The notes beneath the pieces were generated by a model, which saw nothing but the letters and a program-made list of their open reading frames with translations, did no database searches and was not told the DNA's origin. Below, piece by piece: positions 17,385-26,082 of a stretch of 64,000 nucleotides of DNA. Origin of the DNA: Amycolatopsis sp. MtRt-6 (lineage in GTDB: Bacteria; Actinomycetota; Actinomycetes; Mycobacteriales; Pseudonocardiaceae); the NCBI RefSeq assembly GCF_017308975.1, contig NZ_JADWPD010000038.1, positions 48,505 to 112,504 of the forward strand, read 5' to 3'. Position numbers and translations under genes: made by a program. Numbering within the stretch: position 1 is the stretch's first letter; every line of letters starts with the position of its first letter.

Positions 17385-17588
17385 TCAGATCACGGTGACC
17401 GACGTGGCCTGCGGGCCCTTCTGGCCCTGGCCGATCTCGAACTCGACGCGAGCGTTCTCCTCGAGGGTACGGAAGCCGTTACCCTGGATCTCGCTGTAGT
17501 GAACGAAGACGTCGCCGCCACCGTTGTCGGGGGTGATGAAGCCGAACCCCTTCTCGGAGTTGAACCACTTCACAGTGCCCTGAGTCAT
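17385..17588 (-). CDS. cold-shock-domain protein (CspA family), second copy
   Basis: 67 residues with RNP1 KGFGFI and RNP2 DVFVHYSEI. ATG 17588 (MTQGTVKWFN) has GGAGA six bases before; an in-frame TTG directly upstream is less likely. It differs from the copy at 2230 mainly at the N terminus and the end (ATSVTVI). Its AT-rich leader is typical of csp transcripts. Confidence 0.93.
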   Translation of the reverse strand: MTQGTVKWFNSEKGFGFITPDNGGGDVFVHYSEIQGNGFRTLEENARVEFEIGQGQKGPQATSVTVI

Positions 17589-17794
17589 CAAAAATCTCCA
17601 TGTGTAACACCAAAACAGGAAGCCACTTCGGCGACCCGGGTCAGCACCCGGACGGTTTGCTTCCTCGGCGAGGAGACACTACGCCCGCTGAGTTCTGCGA
17701 GCGTGACTCATCACGAACACAAAAATCGAGACCTTAAGCAGTAAAGCACACCTTGACCAGGGCGGACAAGCCATCTTCACCCGGGCGAGGTGAG

Positions 17795-17965
17795 CTATTC
17801 GCCACTCGCCGGGCGCAGCCCTTCGGAGCCGAACGGCGAGCGCCAGGCAGCGTCCCGGTCCGCGGCCACGACCGCGTCGTCGTGGGCTTCCGCACTGGCG
17901 CTGAACAGCACCGGTACGACGCCGGAGGACTTCCGCGGTTCGGATGCGTGCTGGTGATCGGTCAC
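17795..17965 (-). CDS. small acidic/polar protein, unknown
   Basis: 56 residues, MTDHQHASEPRKSSGVVPVL... ending GLRPASGE. GTG 17965 has GAGGGGAG seven bases upstream, and the codons are strongly GC-ending, as in real genes here. No signal peptide, membrane helix or known motif. It lies between a csp gene and a ThDP-enzyme gene, all on the minus strand. Confidence 0.45.
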   Translation of the reverse strand: MTDHQHASEPRKSSGVVPVLFSASAEAHDDAVVAADRDAAWRSPFGSEGLRPASGE

Positions 17966-18178
17966 GTCGAAACTCCCCTCGTTCCCTGCCCGCTTCGGCG
18001 CGGGTCATGACCGTGATGGTGCCATGCGGCACCGACAGAAACCGGTTGTCTCCCGCCGGGACCCGGCCGGGAAGGTTCAGCGGCGAACCACCACCGGAAC
18101 ACCGTCAGGCTACCCGAGCCAACGCCCTGCTACCACACGACATTCCCAGCTTTTCCGGAACGAAACAGAGCAAAACCG

Positions 18179-19810
18179 TTACTGGGCGGGAGGTTGCGGA
18201 CGGGCCTGCGCGAGCAGGGCCGAGAGCCGCACGTCCGGAGTAACGACGTCGGGGTCCGTCCGCACGTCGATGACGCACGGCCGCTGCCGCACCAGCGCAC
18301 TGGCGATGATGGGCTCGAGCTCTTCACGATCGTCCACGGTGTACCCGGCCGCGCCCAGCCCACGCGCCCAGGAAGCGAAGTCGGTCAACGGGATGGAGAC
18401 CCCGGTCAGCCGGCCGTACGTGCGGGCCTGGTGCATCGCGAGCGCGCCGTGCACGCCGTTCTGGAAGACGACCACCATCACCGGCGCCCGGTACCGGACG
18501 GCCGTTTCGATCTCCTGCCCGGTCATGAGCGTCCCGGCGTCCCCGACCATGGCCACGACGGTCCGCCGCGGCTCGGCGAGCTTCGCGGCAACGGCGGCCG
18601 GCACGGCGTAGCCCATCGCGGCGTTGCTCGGGCCGAGCTGGCTGCGCGGCGCCGTGAAGCACCAGTAGCGGTGCATGAACTGCGCGAAGTTCCCCGCGTC
18701 GCTGGTCACGATGGTGTCCTCGGGCGCCAGCTTGCGCAGCGCGCGGACGACGTCGACGGGGTGCACCCGCGTGTTCCCGCTGGTGTCGGGCGGGGTCATG
18801 AAGGTGTGGACGGCCGCGTTCGCCGCCGAAGCCCGCCTCGTCCGCGGCGACGCCACCTCCCGCAGCTCCCGCAGGAACGGCTCGACCTCGGAGTCGACCC
18901 GGAAGGTCAGCCCCCGCCGCTTCGGGCTGACGTCGATGCCGGTGCCCACCATGACCAGCGTCTGCTGCGCGGTGGGGTACCGGTAGGCCTGCGTCGTCAC
19001 CTCGTCGAGCTGGGTGCCGAGCGCGAGCACCAGGTCGGCGCGCTCGAGCGCGTCCAACTGCCGCGCCGGGATGCCGAGCCCGAGGTGGCCGGCGTACCGG
19101 GCATGGTTCTCTGGGAAGGCGTCCTGCCGCCGGAAGGCGTTGTAGACGGGCAGAGCGAGCTCGTCGGCGACGGCGATCAGCTCGTCCCGAGCCGACCGAG
19201 CCCGCCCGCCGACGATGACGACGGGGTATTTGGCCTCGTCCACCAGCTGCGCCACGGCGTCAGCCGAACGGCCCAGCGTGCCGGACGCCGGCGGCCGCAC
19301 CCGCGCCATCGGCTTCGCCGCGTCGTAGGGCATCCCCCAGATGTCGCAGGGCACGCCGAGCACGACCGGCCCCGGACGTCCTTCCTGCGACGTCGTCAGC
19401 GCGTGCGCGAGCAGCCCCGGCAGCCCGTCCGGGTCGGTCACCCGCACTGTCGACTTGGCGATCGACTCGAACATGGCCGTCAGGTCCGACGTCGGCAGCT
19501 CCCCCGACGAAGACGGCAGGGGTTCGATCGCCGGCGTCTCCAGCAGCACGACCATCGGCGTCTCGTCCTGGTACGCCGTTTGGACGCCGATGGCGAGGCT
19601 CGCCGCGCTCGGCCCCCGGCTGGCGAGCAGCACGGCGGGACGTTCGGTGAGCTTCCCCTCGGCCTCCGCCATGAACGCAGCGCCCGCGTCGTGGCGCGCC
19701 GAGACCAGTGTGATCTCCCGCTCCCGCTGCAGGGCGTCGAGCAGTTCCAGGAAGGACTCACCGACCACCGCGTACACACGGCGGACACGCGCCTCGGTCA
19801 GGATCCGCAC
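18179..19810 (-). CDS. thiamine-diphosphate-dependent enzyme, acetolactate-synthase-like
   Basis: About 543 residues with the three ThDP-enzyme domains: N-terminal PYR domain (VRRVYAVVGESFLELLDALQ, catalytic-type Glu region), a central domain (YPVVIVGGRARSARDELIAV) and a C-terminal PP domain with GDAGTLMTGQEIETAVRYRA...NG. It could be a decarboxylase or carboligase; the substrate is unknown. The usual N terminus (..VAQTAVRILTEAGV) begins about ten residues further upstream, but no ATG, GTG or TTG exists there, so the true start is unclear. It is divergent from the transhydrogenase at 19922. Confidence 0.8.
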   Translation of the reverse strand: MRILTEARVRRVYAVVGESFLELLDALQREREITLVSARHDAGAAFMAEAEGKLTERPAVLLASRGPSAASLAIGVQTAYQDETPMVVLLETPAIEPLPSSSGELPTSDLTAMFESIAKSTVRVTDPDGLPGLLAHALTTSQEGRPGPVVLGVPCDIWGMPYDAAKPMARVRPPASGTLGRSADAVAQLVDEAKYPVVIVGGRARSARDELIAVADELALPVYNAFRRQDAFPENHARYAGHLGLGIPARQLDALERADLVLALGTQLDEVTTQAYRYPTAQQTLVMVGTGIDVSPKRRGLTFRVDSEVEPFLRELREVASPRTRRASAANAAVHTFMTPPDTSGNTRVHPVDVVRALRKLAPEDTIVTSDAGNFAQFMHRYWCFTAPRSQLGPSNAAMGYAVPAAVAAKLAEPRRTVVAMVGDAGTLMTGQEIETAVRYRAPVMVVVFQNGVHGALAMHQARTYGRLTGVSIPLTDFASWARGLGAAGYTVDDREELEPIIASALVRQRPCVIDVRTDPDVVTPDVRLSALLAQARPQPPAQ

Positions 19811-19921
19811 GGCCGTCTGGGCGACGGTCGCTCCCAGTTGGTATCTAATGAGGAGAGCTTAGGCGGGCACCGTTCAGTGCAGTCAAGTGATCTTCACCGA
19901 AACCGGACAAGGATAGGCCGA

Positions 19922-21253
19922 ATGTCCGCTTTGACCGACTGCCAGCCGATCAAGGGAGCGAGGACCACCGACTTGGCCGCGACCGAACATGAAACTGTTT
20001 TTACTTATGGCGCACCGGCGTTGAAGTACGGCACCGGGGCCAGCGACGAGATCGGCTACGACCTGACCCAGTACGGCGCCCACCGCGTGCTCGTCGTCAC
20101 GGATCCCCAGGTCGCCGCGACCGGCTGGCCCCAGCGCATAGCCGAGGGCATCGCGGGCTACGGCATCCAGACCGAGATCTTCGACGGCGTACACGTCGAG
20201 CCCACCGATGTCAGCATGCAGAAGGCGGTTGACTTCGCCCGCGGAACCGGCCCGTACGACGCCTTCGTCGCCGTCGGCGGCGGGTCCGCGATCGACACGG
20301 CCAAGGCAGCCAACCTCCTGACGAGCAACGACGGCGACCTGATGGACTACGTCAACGCCCCCGTCGGCGGCGGCCGCGCCCCGGACCGGCCGCTGAAGCC
20401 GCTGGTCGCCGTGCCCACCACCACCGGCACGGGCTCGGAGAGCACCACGGTCTGCGTCCTGGACGTGTTGTCGCTGCGCGTCAAGAGCGGGATCAGCCAC
20501 CTGCGGCTGCGCCCGACCCTGGCAGTGGTGGACCCCCGGCTCACCGTCAGCCAGCCACCCGGGGTGACGGCCGCCAGCGGCATGGACATCCTCTGCCACG
20601 CGGCCGAGAGCTACACGGCCAAGCCGTACACCGACTTCGAGCGCAAGCGCCCGGAGCAGCGCGTGCCGTACTGCGGCTCGAACCCGCTGGCCGACATGTT
20701 CGCCGAGCAGTCGCTGCGGTTGCTGTCGTGGGCCCTCCCGGCCGCCGTGCGCGACGGTTCCGACGTCAAGGCCCGCGAGGCCATGGCCCTGGCCGCGACG
20801 TTCGCCGGACTCGGGTTCGGCAACGCCGGCGTGCACATCCCGCACGCGAACGCCTATCCGATCGCCGGCCAGGTCAGGAATTTCCACCCGGACGGCTACC
20901 CGGGCGAAGAACCCATGGTGCCGCACGGCATGGCCGTCTCGCTGACAGCGCCCGCCGCGTTCCGCTTCACCTTCGACGCGGCCCCGGACCGCCACCTGCG
21001 CGTCGCCCGCCTGCTGGCCCCCGACTTCGAGTGGCCCGGCGACTTCGCCGACCACCTGCCCGCGGTGCTGATCGACCTGATGCGGCAGATCGGCATCCCG
21101 GACGGCATCGGTGCCGTCGGCTACACGGAGTCCGATGTGGACTCCCTCGTCGAGGGAACCCTCAAGCAGCAGCGGTTGCTGGCCACCGCGCCGCGCGAGG
21201 CATCCGCGGACGACCTGTCCGCAATCCTGCGCGAGTCGGTGTCGCTGTGGTGA
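19922..21253 (+). CDS. hydroxyacid-oxoacid transhydrogenase (iron alcohol dehydrogenase family, ADHFE1-like)
   Basis: 443 residues. Rossmann-like N domain with AVGGGSAIDTAKAANLL, VPTTTGTGSE and the iron-binding helix region SGMDILCHAAESYTAKPYTD; the C-terminal part has GVHIPHANAYPIAG and VPHGMAVSL, with His ligands. The human homologue oxidises 4-hydroxybutyrate with 2-oxoglutarate as acceptor. ATG 19922 follows AAGGA by nine bases. The next gene, a thioesterase, overlaps it by four bases, so both may serve hydroxyacid or CoA metabolism together with the divergent ThDP enzyme. Confidence 0.88.
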   Translation: MSALTDCQPIKGARTTDLAATEHETVFTYGAPALKYGTGASDEIGYDLTQYGAHRVLVVTDPQVAATGWPQRIAEGIAGYGIQTEIFDGVHVEPTDVSMQKAVDFARGTGPYDAFVAVGGGSAIDTAKAANLLTSNDGDLMDYVNAPVGGGRAPDRPLKPLVAVPTTTGTGSESTTVCVLDVLSLRVKSGISHLRLRPTLAVVDPRLTVSQPPGVTAASGMDILCHAAESYTAKPYTDFERKRPEQRVPYCGSNPLADMFAEQSLRLLSWALPAAVRDGSDVKAREAMALAATFAGLGFGNAGVHIPHANAYPIAGQVRNFHPDGYPGEEPMVPHGMAVSLTAPAAFRFTFDAAPDRHLRVARLLAPDFEWPGDFADHLPAVLIDLMRQIGIPDGIGAVGYTESDVDSLVEGTLKQQRLLATAPREASADDLSAILRESVSLW

Positions 21254-21660
21254 ACGGGTATCCGCACTGGCAGACGGTGCCGTTGCGCTGGAAGGACAAC
21301 GACGTCTACGGACACGTCAACAACGTGGTCCACTACTCGCTCATGGACACGGTGATCAACACCTGGCTCATCGAGCAGGGCGGCCTCGACATCGAGACCG
21401 GGGCGGTGATCGGGTTGTGCGTCGAGTCGCGCTGTGCGTATCACTCATCGGTGTCCTTTCCTGGTTCACTGCGGGTCGGTTTGCGGGTGGCGCACCTCGG
21501 GAAATCCAGCGTCCGCTACGAGATCGGGATGTACGCCGCCGACGAGTCCCTGGTCGCCGAAGGGCACTTCGTGCACGTCTTCGTCGACCGCGAGTCCCGC
21601 CGGCCCACACCGGTCACGGGCAAGCTGCGCGAGGCATTGGAAGCACTGCAACCCGGATGA
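21250..21660 (+). CDS. 4-hydroxybenzoyl-CoA-type hotdog thioesterase (YbgC/FadM-like)
   Basis: 136 residues. The N-terminal PLRWKDNDVYGHVNNVVHYS contains the Asp-Tyr-Gly-His-Val-Asn motif of this thioesterase family. GTG 21250 overlaps the transhydrogenase stop (GTGA), indicating coupled translation. The substrate is unknown, probably a short hydroxyacyl-CoA given its neighbour. Confidence 0.88.
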   Translation: MNGYPHWQTVPLRWKDNDVYGHVNNVVHYSLMDTVINTWLIEQGGLDIETGAVIGLCVESRCAYHSSVSFPGSLRVGLRVAHLGKSSVRYEIGMYAADESLVAEGHFVHVFVDRESRRPTPVTGKLREALEALQPG

Positions 21661-21752
21661 CGTGCACCGCAGCCGTGTTCACCTCCTCTCCGGCGGTGCC
21701 GGGCCCGGGCTGTAGTTCTTCCCGCACTTCGATCATGCACGACGGCACCGAC

Positions 21753-21776
21753 AACTCCGGCCGATCGACCGGAGTT
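21753..21776 (+). terminator. hairpin downstream of thioesterase operon
   Basis: AACTCCGG, 8-base loop, CCGGAGTT: a perfect 8-bp stem 92 bases after the stop, without a strong T run. Its right arm merges with a DnaA-box-like motif. Confidence 0.35.
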
Positions 21777-21813
21777 ATCCACAGGCCGCTCGAACATCAC
21801 CGAGTTGTCCACA
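21775..21813 (+). promoter_or_regulatory. two DnaA-box-like sequences
   Basis: TTATCCACA (21775-21783) is the consensus DnaA box and TTGTCCACA (21805-21813) is the form favoured in high-GC actinomycetes. They share orientation and are 30 bases apart. A weaker CGGTCCACA sits near 21874-21882. No dnaA, dnaN or other origin gene is near, so a regulatory or titration site is more likely than oriC. Confidence 0.4.
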
Positions 21814-21990
21814 GATTTCCGTCGAGGGGTTCCGCGCCCCCACAGCGGCGATAAGCTGGGAAGCACATGAGATCGGTCCACAGTGGACGAGCAGTTCCCT
21901 CACCGGAGCGTTGGTAACACGGATGGCGACCTAGGCGTCGATCCGGTTGCGGCGGCAGTGCGGTGGGCGGACGGCTCGAGAGTGGTTCCG

Positions 21991-22229
21991 CCCCGTCGCC
22001 GGAAGGCGCCCCGGCGGCAGCCACGGAACCCACGCACGGAAGTGGACCCAGTGGTCGCGCGTCCGCTCCCGGCGGGCGCCCCGCGAGCGGACGCGCCACT
22101 ACACCCATGTGGCCTGGTGAAGGTCGCGGATTCGTCGCCGGAAGGCGCCCCGGCGACGACCGCACCACCACCGCAAACGGCCTGGTAGAGATCGCGGACC
22201 CGTCGCCGGAAGGCGTCCCGGCGGCGGGC
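21991..22229. repeat. three short interspersed repeats in intergenic DNA
   Basis: The unit CGTCGCCGGAAGGCG(C/T)CCC occurs at about 21993, 22132 and 22201. The last two extend leftwards to share GGCCTGGT-AG-TCGCGGA, giving a longer repeat of roughly 45 bases. Between copies one and two lies a 12-bp hairpin (GCGCGTCCGCTC at 22057-22068 pairing with 22085-22096). Confidence 0.6.
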
Positions 22230-22242
22230 CCGCGTCGCTACC

Positions 22243-22284
22243 GCAGGCAGCCGCCCCCTGATGCGGGGGCGGTCGGCTGCCTGC
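22243..22284 (-). terminator. strong hairpin downstream of lanKC
   Basis: GCAGGCAGCCG (22243-22253) pairs perfectly with 22274-22284, with an inner CCCCC/GGGGG stem, 23 bases beyond the LanKC stop. It is very likely the operon terminator. Confidence 0.65.
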
Positions 22285-22306
22285 ACGGCAGTCGTGGCAG
22301 TACCGG

Positions 22307-24871
22307 TCAGCGGCCGGAAGCCGGTGAACATGGCGTGCCACCCAGGAAAGGCAGCACCTCCGTCCCGTCGAGGAGAGCAGCGAGAGAGAGGAGGATCCCG
22401 GCCCCGCCGGTCTTGACGTCCATCGAGAGCCGGAGCAGGCGGTGGCCCGGGAACGCGAGGCCGTCCTTGTACGGCACCGCGTACCAGGCCAGCCACGCCA
22501 AGTGCTGGTCGATCGTCGCGCGGATCGGCTGCTGCGCGTCCGGATTCGCGGACAGCGCCACCGCCAGCCCGCACCGGCCGTTCAGCAGCCCCGGGTGCAC
22601 GACGAACTCGCCGCGGCACGATTCGCGCAGCGCGGGAATGCTTGCGCAGGCCTCGGCGTCCGGGCGGTGCCGAGCCAGCTGTTCGGCGGCCAGGAGGATC
22701 CCGGCGCTGCCGACACCGGCGTAGGGCAAGGTGCGCGCCGCACCGTCGCGGACCAGCAGCGAGCCGTCGTCGACTTCGATGCATTCTTCGAGGTCACGGC
22801 ACAGCGCCTGGTCGGCGAAGGACAGCCAGGCCGGCTCGCCGGTGCGCTCGAAGAGCCGGATGAACAGCAGCGCGGGCCCGGACCAGCCGGACAGCAGGCC
22901 GGCGCGAGCGGAGTTCCCCGGTGGCGCCGCGGTCTCCAGCGCTTCGGCCAGCCGCACGGCCGTGGTCAGCGCTTGGCGGCCGAATTCGTTGTCCTGGCGG
23001 ACCGTCGCGAAGTGCAGCAGGGTCAGCCCGATGCCGGCCAGACCGCTCTCCAGTGAGTGGTCGGTCGTCTGCTCGACGAGCCGCGCGGACGACGTGAGCA
23101 GCTTGCCGGCCTCGTCGCGGTGCCCGAAATTCTCCAGCACGTAGGCGATGCCCGAGCTGCCGTCGTAGAAGCCGGGCCGGGCCGGCGGATCGCGACGGAC
23201 CGCGTCGATCAGCCAACGTTCGTGCTCGGGGAAGCGGCCGGCACCGGTGACGTCGAGAGCGTGCAGCACGCCGGCCGCACCGACGCCGAAACAGGCGCCG
23301 CCGACGCTGGACTGCTCGATGTCACCGGGGAACAGCCGGTCGTGGCGTTCGGGGCTCGCGCTGGCCAGGATCGCTTCGGCGATCTGCTTGCGGACCAGCG
23401 ACCAGTCCGGTTTCTCGTGGTCGAGCTCGGTGTGGACCGGTGCCGGCTCCGCGGAAATCTCACGCGGGGCCAGCACCGTGACTGCGGCGTCGGCGTACCC
23501 CTCGGGCAGCGCGAACCGGCGCTCGACGAAGTCGGCGATACGGCGCAGCTTCGCTGGGGCCAACTCCGTCAGCGGCCAAAGCGGCAAGAACAGCCACAGC
23601 CGCAGGGCCGCGATGGCGTCCTCGTCGATCTCGCCGCCGACGCGGTCGGCCGGGACGCGGAAGCCGGGTGCGCCCGGGGCCGGACGGTCGCCTGCCTCGG
23701 CGTCGAACGCCGTCTCGAAGTTGTTCAGGGAGATCCGGTCGTGGTCCTCCTCGTCGATCAGGATGTTCAGCGGATGCAGGCCGCCCAAGACGATGCCGCG
23801 GGCGTGGATTGCCTCGATCGTCTTCTCCACGGCCGCGACGATGTCCAGTGCGCGCCGGGCGTAGGCGGCGAGGTCGGCGGTCGTCGAGTTTTTCCTGGTC
23901 AGCGGGTAGTGGCGGGTCAGCCAGCCGGCCAGCGAGGTTCCCGGCAGGTGCTCCATGGCCAGGTAGTAGCGCTCCGAGATGGCGAACCGCTCGACGACCC
24001 GTGGCACGCCTGGGACGCCGGCGAGCCGGTCGAGGACCGCGTGCTCGCGGTGGAGCCGCTCGGTGGCGTCGACGTGCGCCTCGTCGAGACCGGCGTGCGG
24101 GCGGGCCTCCTTCAAGACGACCTGGTCACCGCCCGCTTTGGGATGGGCGAGGTAGGTGCCCCCGCCGTTCGAGACGTGCAGCGGACTCGCCACTCGGTAC
24201 GGGAACCGGGCCTGTGACCCCCCTTTGCGGGGCGCGATGCTGCTTTGCAAACAGGCCGGAAGCTTCACCCAGTCGGGCAAGGAGAACGTCGGCTTGCGGT
24301 TGTCGGGGACCAGCCTGCCGTCCGGCTTGCGGATCGCCGGGACTCGGGTGCCGTCGTGCTCGACCCACTGCTCGGCGAATGCGCCGTAACGCACGTAGAG
24401 GGGAGCGTCGCCGTAGTGCAAGCCGCTCGGAATCGCTGGGCCATGCTCGTCGGCGAGCCTCGCCGACAGGTCTGTCAGTACCCGGTCGAGCTCGTTGTGG
24501 TCGACCGGGTAAATGGTCGCCAGCTCAACGCCGCCGACGCTGGTCGCGTATTTCGAATTTCGCGTGAGCAGCGTCACCTTCGAGCGGAGGTGCTTGTAAG
24601 CGGCCCGCTGCGCGACGCAGTACTCGTGCACCTGCGCCAGCACCCGGGTCGCATTGTCCAGACCAGCGGACACGTGGATCTGCCAACCCTGCGCAGGCAG
24701 AACATCCTTCTCCGGGCGCATCGAGCGCCAGACACCGCGGTCGGTGATGATCCAGCCGGCACCCGGCAGCGGGAGCGGCGTGGCGAAGTCGTCGGCCGGC
24801 GCGTCGGTTTCCTGCTGTTCGTCGTAGAACAACGGGTCGGCGAAGCAAAATGCTTCGTAGCGCAGGTCCAT
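22307..24871 (-). CDS. lanKC: class III lanthionine synthetase (LanKC)
   Basis: 854 residues. The N-terminal part (1 to about 230) matches the phosphoSer/Thr lyase region (FCFADPLFYD, NKPTF-like NRKPTFSLPDWV). A kinase-like middle domain has VVLKEARPHAG and GIVLGGLHPLNILIDEED. The C-terminal LanC-like cyclase has GGACFGVGAAGVLHALD, GFYDGSSGIAYVLENFG and VKTGGAGILLSLAALLDG, without the zinc Cys/His set of classes I, II and IV. These enzymes phosphorylate, eliminate and cyclise a precursor to lanthionine or labionin. ATG 24871 has GGAGGGG eight bases before it. No precursor peptide or transporter is seen nearby. Confidence 0.9.
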   Translation of the reverse strand: MDLRYEAFCFADPLFYDEQQETDAPADDFATPLPLPGAGWIITDRGVWRSMRPEKDVLPAQGWQIHVSAGLDNATRVLAQVHEYCVAQRAAYKHLRSKVTLLTRNSKYATSVGGVELATIYPVDHNELDRVLTDLSARLADEHGPAIPSGLHYGDAPLYVRYGAFAEQWVEHDGTRVPAIRKPDGRLVPDNRKPTFSLPDWVKLPACLQSSIAPRKGGSQARFPYRVASPLHVSNGGGTYLAHPKAGGDQVVLKEARPHAGLDEAHVDATERLHREHAVLDRLAGVPGVPRVVERFAISERYYLAMEHLPGTSLAGWLTRHYPLTRKNSTTADLAAYARRALDIVAAVEKTIEAIHARGIVLGGLHPLNILIDEEDHDRISLNNFETAFDAEAGDRPAPGAPGFRVPADRVGGEIDEDAIAALRLWLFLPLWPLTELAPAKLRRIADFVERRFALPEGYADAAVTVLAPREISAEPAPVHTELDHEKPDWSLVRKQIAEAILASASPERHDRLFPGDIEQSSVGGACFGVGAAGVLHALDVTGAGRFPEHERWLIDAVRRDPPARPGFYDGSSGIAYVLENFGHRDEAGKLLTSSARLVEQTTDHSLESGLAGIGLTLLHFATVRQDNEFGRQALTTAVRLAEALETAAPPGNSARAGLLSGWSGPALLFIRLFERTGEPAWLSFADQALCRDLEECIEVDDGSLLVRDGAARTLPYAGVGSAGILLAAEQLARHRPDAEACASIPALRESCRGEFVVHPGLLNGRCGLAVALSANPDAQQPIRATIDQHLAWLAWYAVPYKDGLAFPGHRLLRLSMDVKTGGAGILLSLAALLDGTEVLPFLGGTPCSPASGR

Positions 24872-25306
24872 CCGAGATACCCCTCCGTGCGAACCCCTGG
24901 ACACACGGCCCCGGGGACGACAAATATTCCCCCACGCCGAACGGTCCTGGGCCAATCCGCCAACCCGGCGGTTCAACTGGGCTATCCGAGGTAGGCAGAA
25001 AGGACACTTACCTGTCAGTAGTCGAACCCAAAGTGATTTTTCCGAAGCCGCACACCACACCATAGTGGCGTAACATGAAGATCTTTCCGGCATTTCCGCA
25101 GGTCCGCACACCGGCCGGCAGAATCCGCTCCTGAATTGGCAGAATGCCATCAACGGCCGACCGGTGATCAATTTTCGTGATAGACACCGGCCCCGTGAGC
25201 TGCCGGAACGCGCGGGTGGTCCGCACCACGCCCGCGGCACCTCGGCGGACGGACCCGTCGGTACCACGGAGTAAGTTGACGACCGGCGGACCGGAAGGAG
25301 GAACGG
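24872..25306. other. AT-richer spacer upstream of lanKC
   Basis: 435 bases separating lanKC (-) from the membrane gene at 25307 (+). I looked in all frames for a class III precursor (ILDLQ-type leader, S-x-x-S-x(n)-C core) and found none convincing. The stretch 25020-25160 is relatively AT-rich and probably carries the lanKC promoter. Confidence 0.5.
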
Positions 25307-25672
25307 GTGATCTTCGGATTCGCCGTGACGGTCGCCGTGGCTGCCACGCTCGTCGCGCTCTGGAGCTTCGTCCAGTCGGCTCGGAACCGGCTTCCGGACA
25401 ACCCGCTCCTGGTCGCGCTCGCGATCCTCGAACTGCTGCTGGTCGCGCAGCTCGTGATCGGGATCGTGCTGCTCGCCGGCGGTGACCGGCCCGGCAGCAT
25501 GGCGACCTACCTGGCCTACCTGATCGGCTCGCTGGTCGTGCTGCCCGTCGGTGCCGCCTGGGCGCTGGCCGAGCGGAGCCGGTCGAGTACCGCGGTGCTC
25601 GGCATCGCCTGCCTGGCCATCCCGGTCATGGTGCTGCGACTGAACGAGGTGTGGAGTGGAGCAACAGCGTAG
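25307..25672 (+). CDS. four-helix integral membrane protein
   Basis: 121 residues with four hydrophobic stretches (FGFAVTVAVAATLVALWSFV, LLVALAILELLLVAQLVIGI, YLAYLIGSLVVLPVGAAWAL, VLGIACLAIPVMVL). GTG 25307 has GGAGGAACGG just upstream. Its end overlaps the next gene, another small membrane protein, so the two are probably co-translated. Small paired membrane proteins of this kind are common in actinobacteria; function unknown. Confidence 0.75.
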   Translation: MIFGFAVTVAVAATLVALWSFVQSARNRLPDNPLLVALAILELLLVAQLVIGIVLLAGGDRPGSMATYLAYLIGSLVVLPVGAAWALAERSRSSTAVLGIACLAIPVMVLRLNEVWSGATA

Positions 25673-26072
25673 GACGGCCAGCGGTCCCGGGCGGGTGCTC
25701 GTCGCCGTGTACGCGATCTTCGCGCTGGCCGCGACGTCGCGGGCCGGTGTGCAGATCGGCACGAAGTTCCACGAAGCGCCGCTGGCCTACCTGCTCTCGG
25801 CGTTCGCCGCGGCCGTCTACATCGTCGCCACGATCGCGCTCGCCCGCCGTGGTGACGGGTGGTGGCGCGTGGCCCTCGTGGCCTGCTCGATCGAACTGCT
25901 GGGCGTGCTGATGATCGGCACGCTGAGCCTCGTCGACGCGGCCGCCTTCCGGCACCCGACCGTCTGGTCGGTCTACGGCGAGGGCTACCTGTTCATCCCG
26001 CTGGTGCTGCCGGTCATCGGGCTGTACTGGCTGCGGAAGTCGGCGCCGGCGAAGGCGGACGTCGCCGCCTGA
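25656..26072 (+). CDS. four-helix integral membrane protein
   Basis: 138 residues, with hydrophobic helices at RVLVAVYAIFALAA, YLLSAFAAAVYIVATIALA, RVALVACSIELLGVLMIGTL and FIPLVLPVIGLYWL. GTG 25656 has GAGGTG upstream and overlaps the preceding membrane gene by 17 bases. It converges with a GT39 gene with only ten bases between. Function unknown. Confidence 0.75.
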   Translation: MEQQRRTASGPGRVLVAVYAIFALAATSRAGVQIGTKFHEAPLAYLLSAFAAAVYIVATIALARRGDGWWRVALVACSIELLGVLMIGTLSLVDAAAFRHPTVWSVYGEGYLFIPLVLPVIGLYWLRKSAPAKADVAA

Positions 26073-26082
26073 GCGACGCACG

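Noticed and set aside
21775..21813. Chromosomal origin of replication
   Set aside because: Only two good DnaA boxes, no dnaA/dnaN/gyrB neighbours and no AT-rich unwinding stretch.
21993..22229. CRISPR array
   Set aside because: Three unequal repeats with irregular spacing, extended similarity into the 'spacers' and no cas genes.
22810..24217. Plus-strand open frames across lanKC
   Set aside because: They are antisense shadows of a long, clearly recognised enzyme.
24900..25240. Minus-strand peptides with Ser and Cys residues as a possible lanthipeptide precursor
   Set aside because: None has an ILxLQ-like leader, correct S-x-x-S-x(2-5)-C spacing or a ribosome site.
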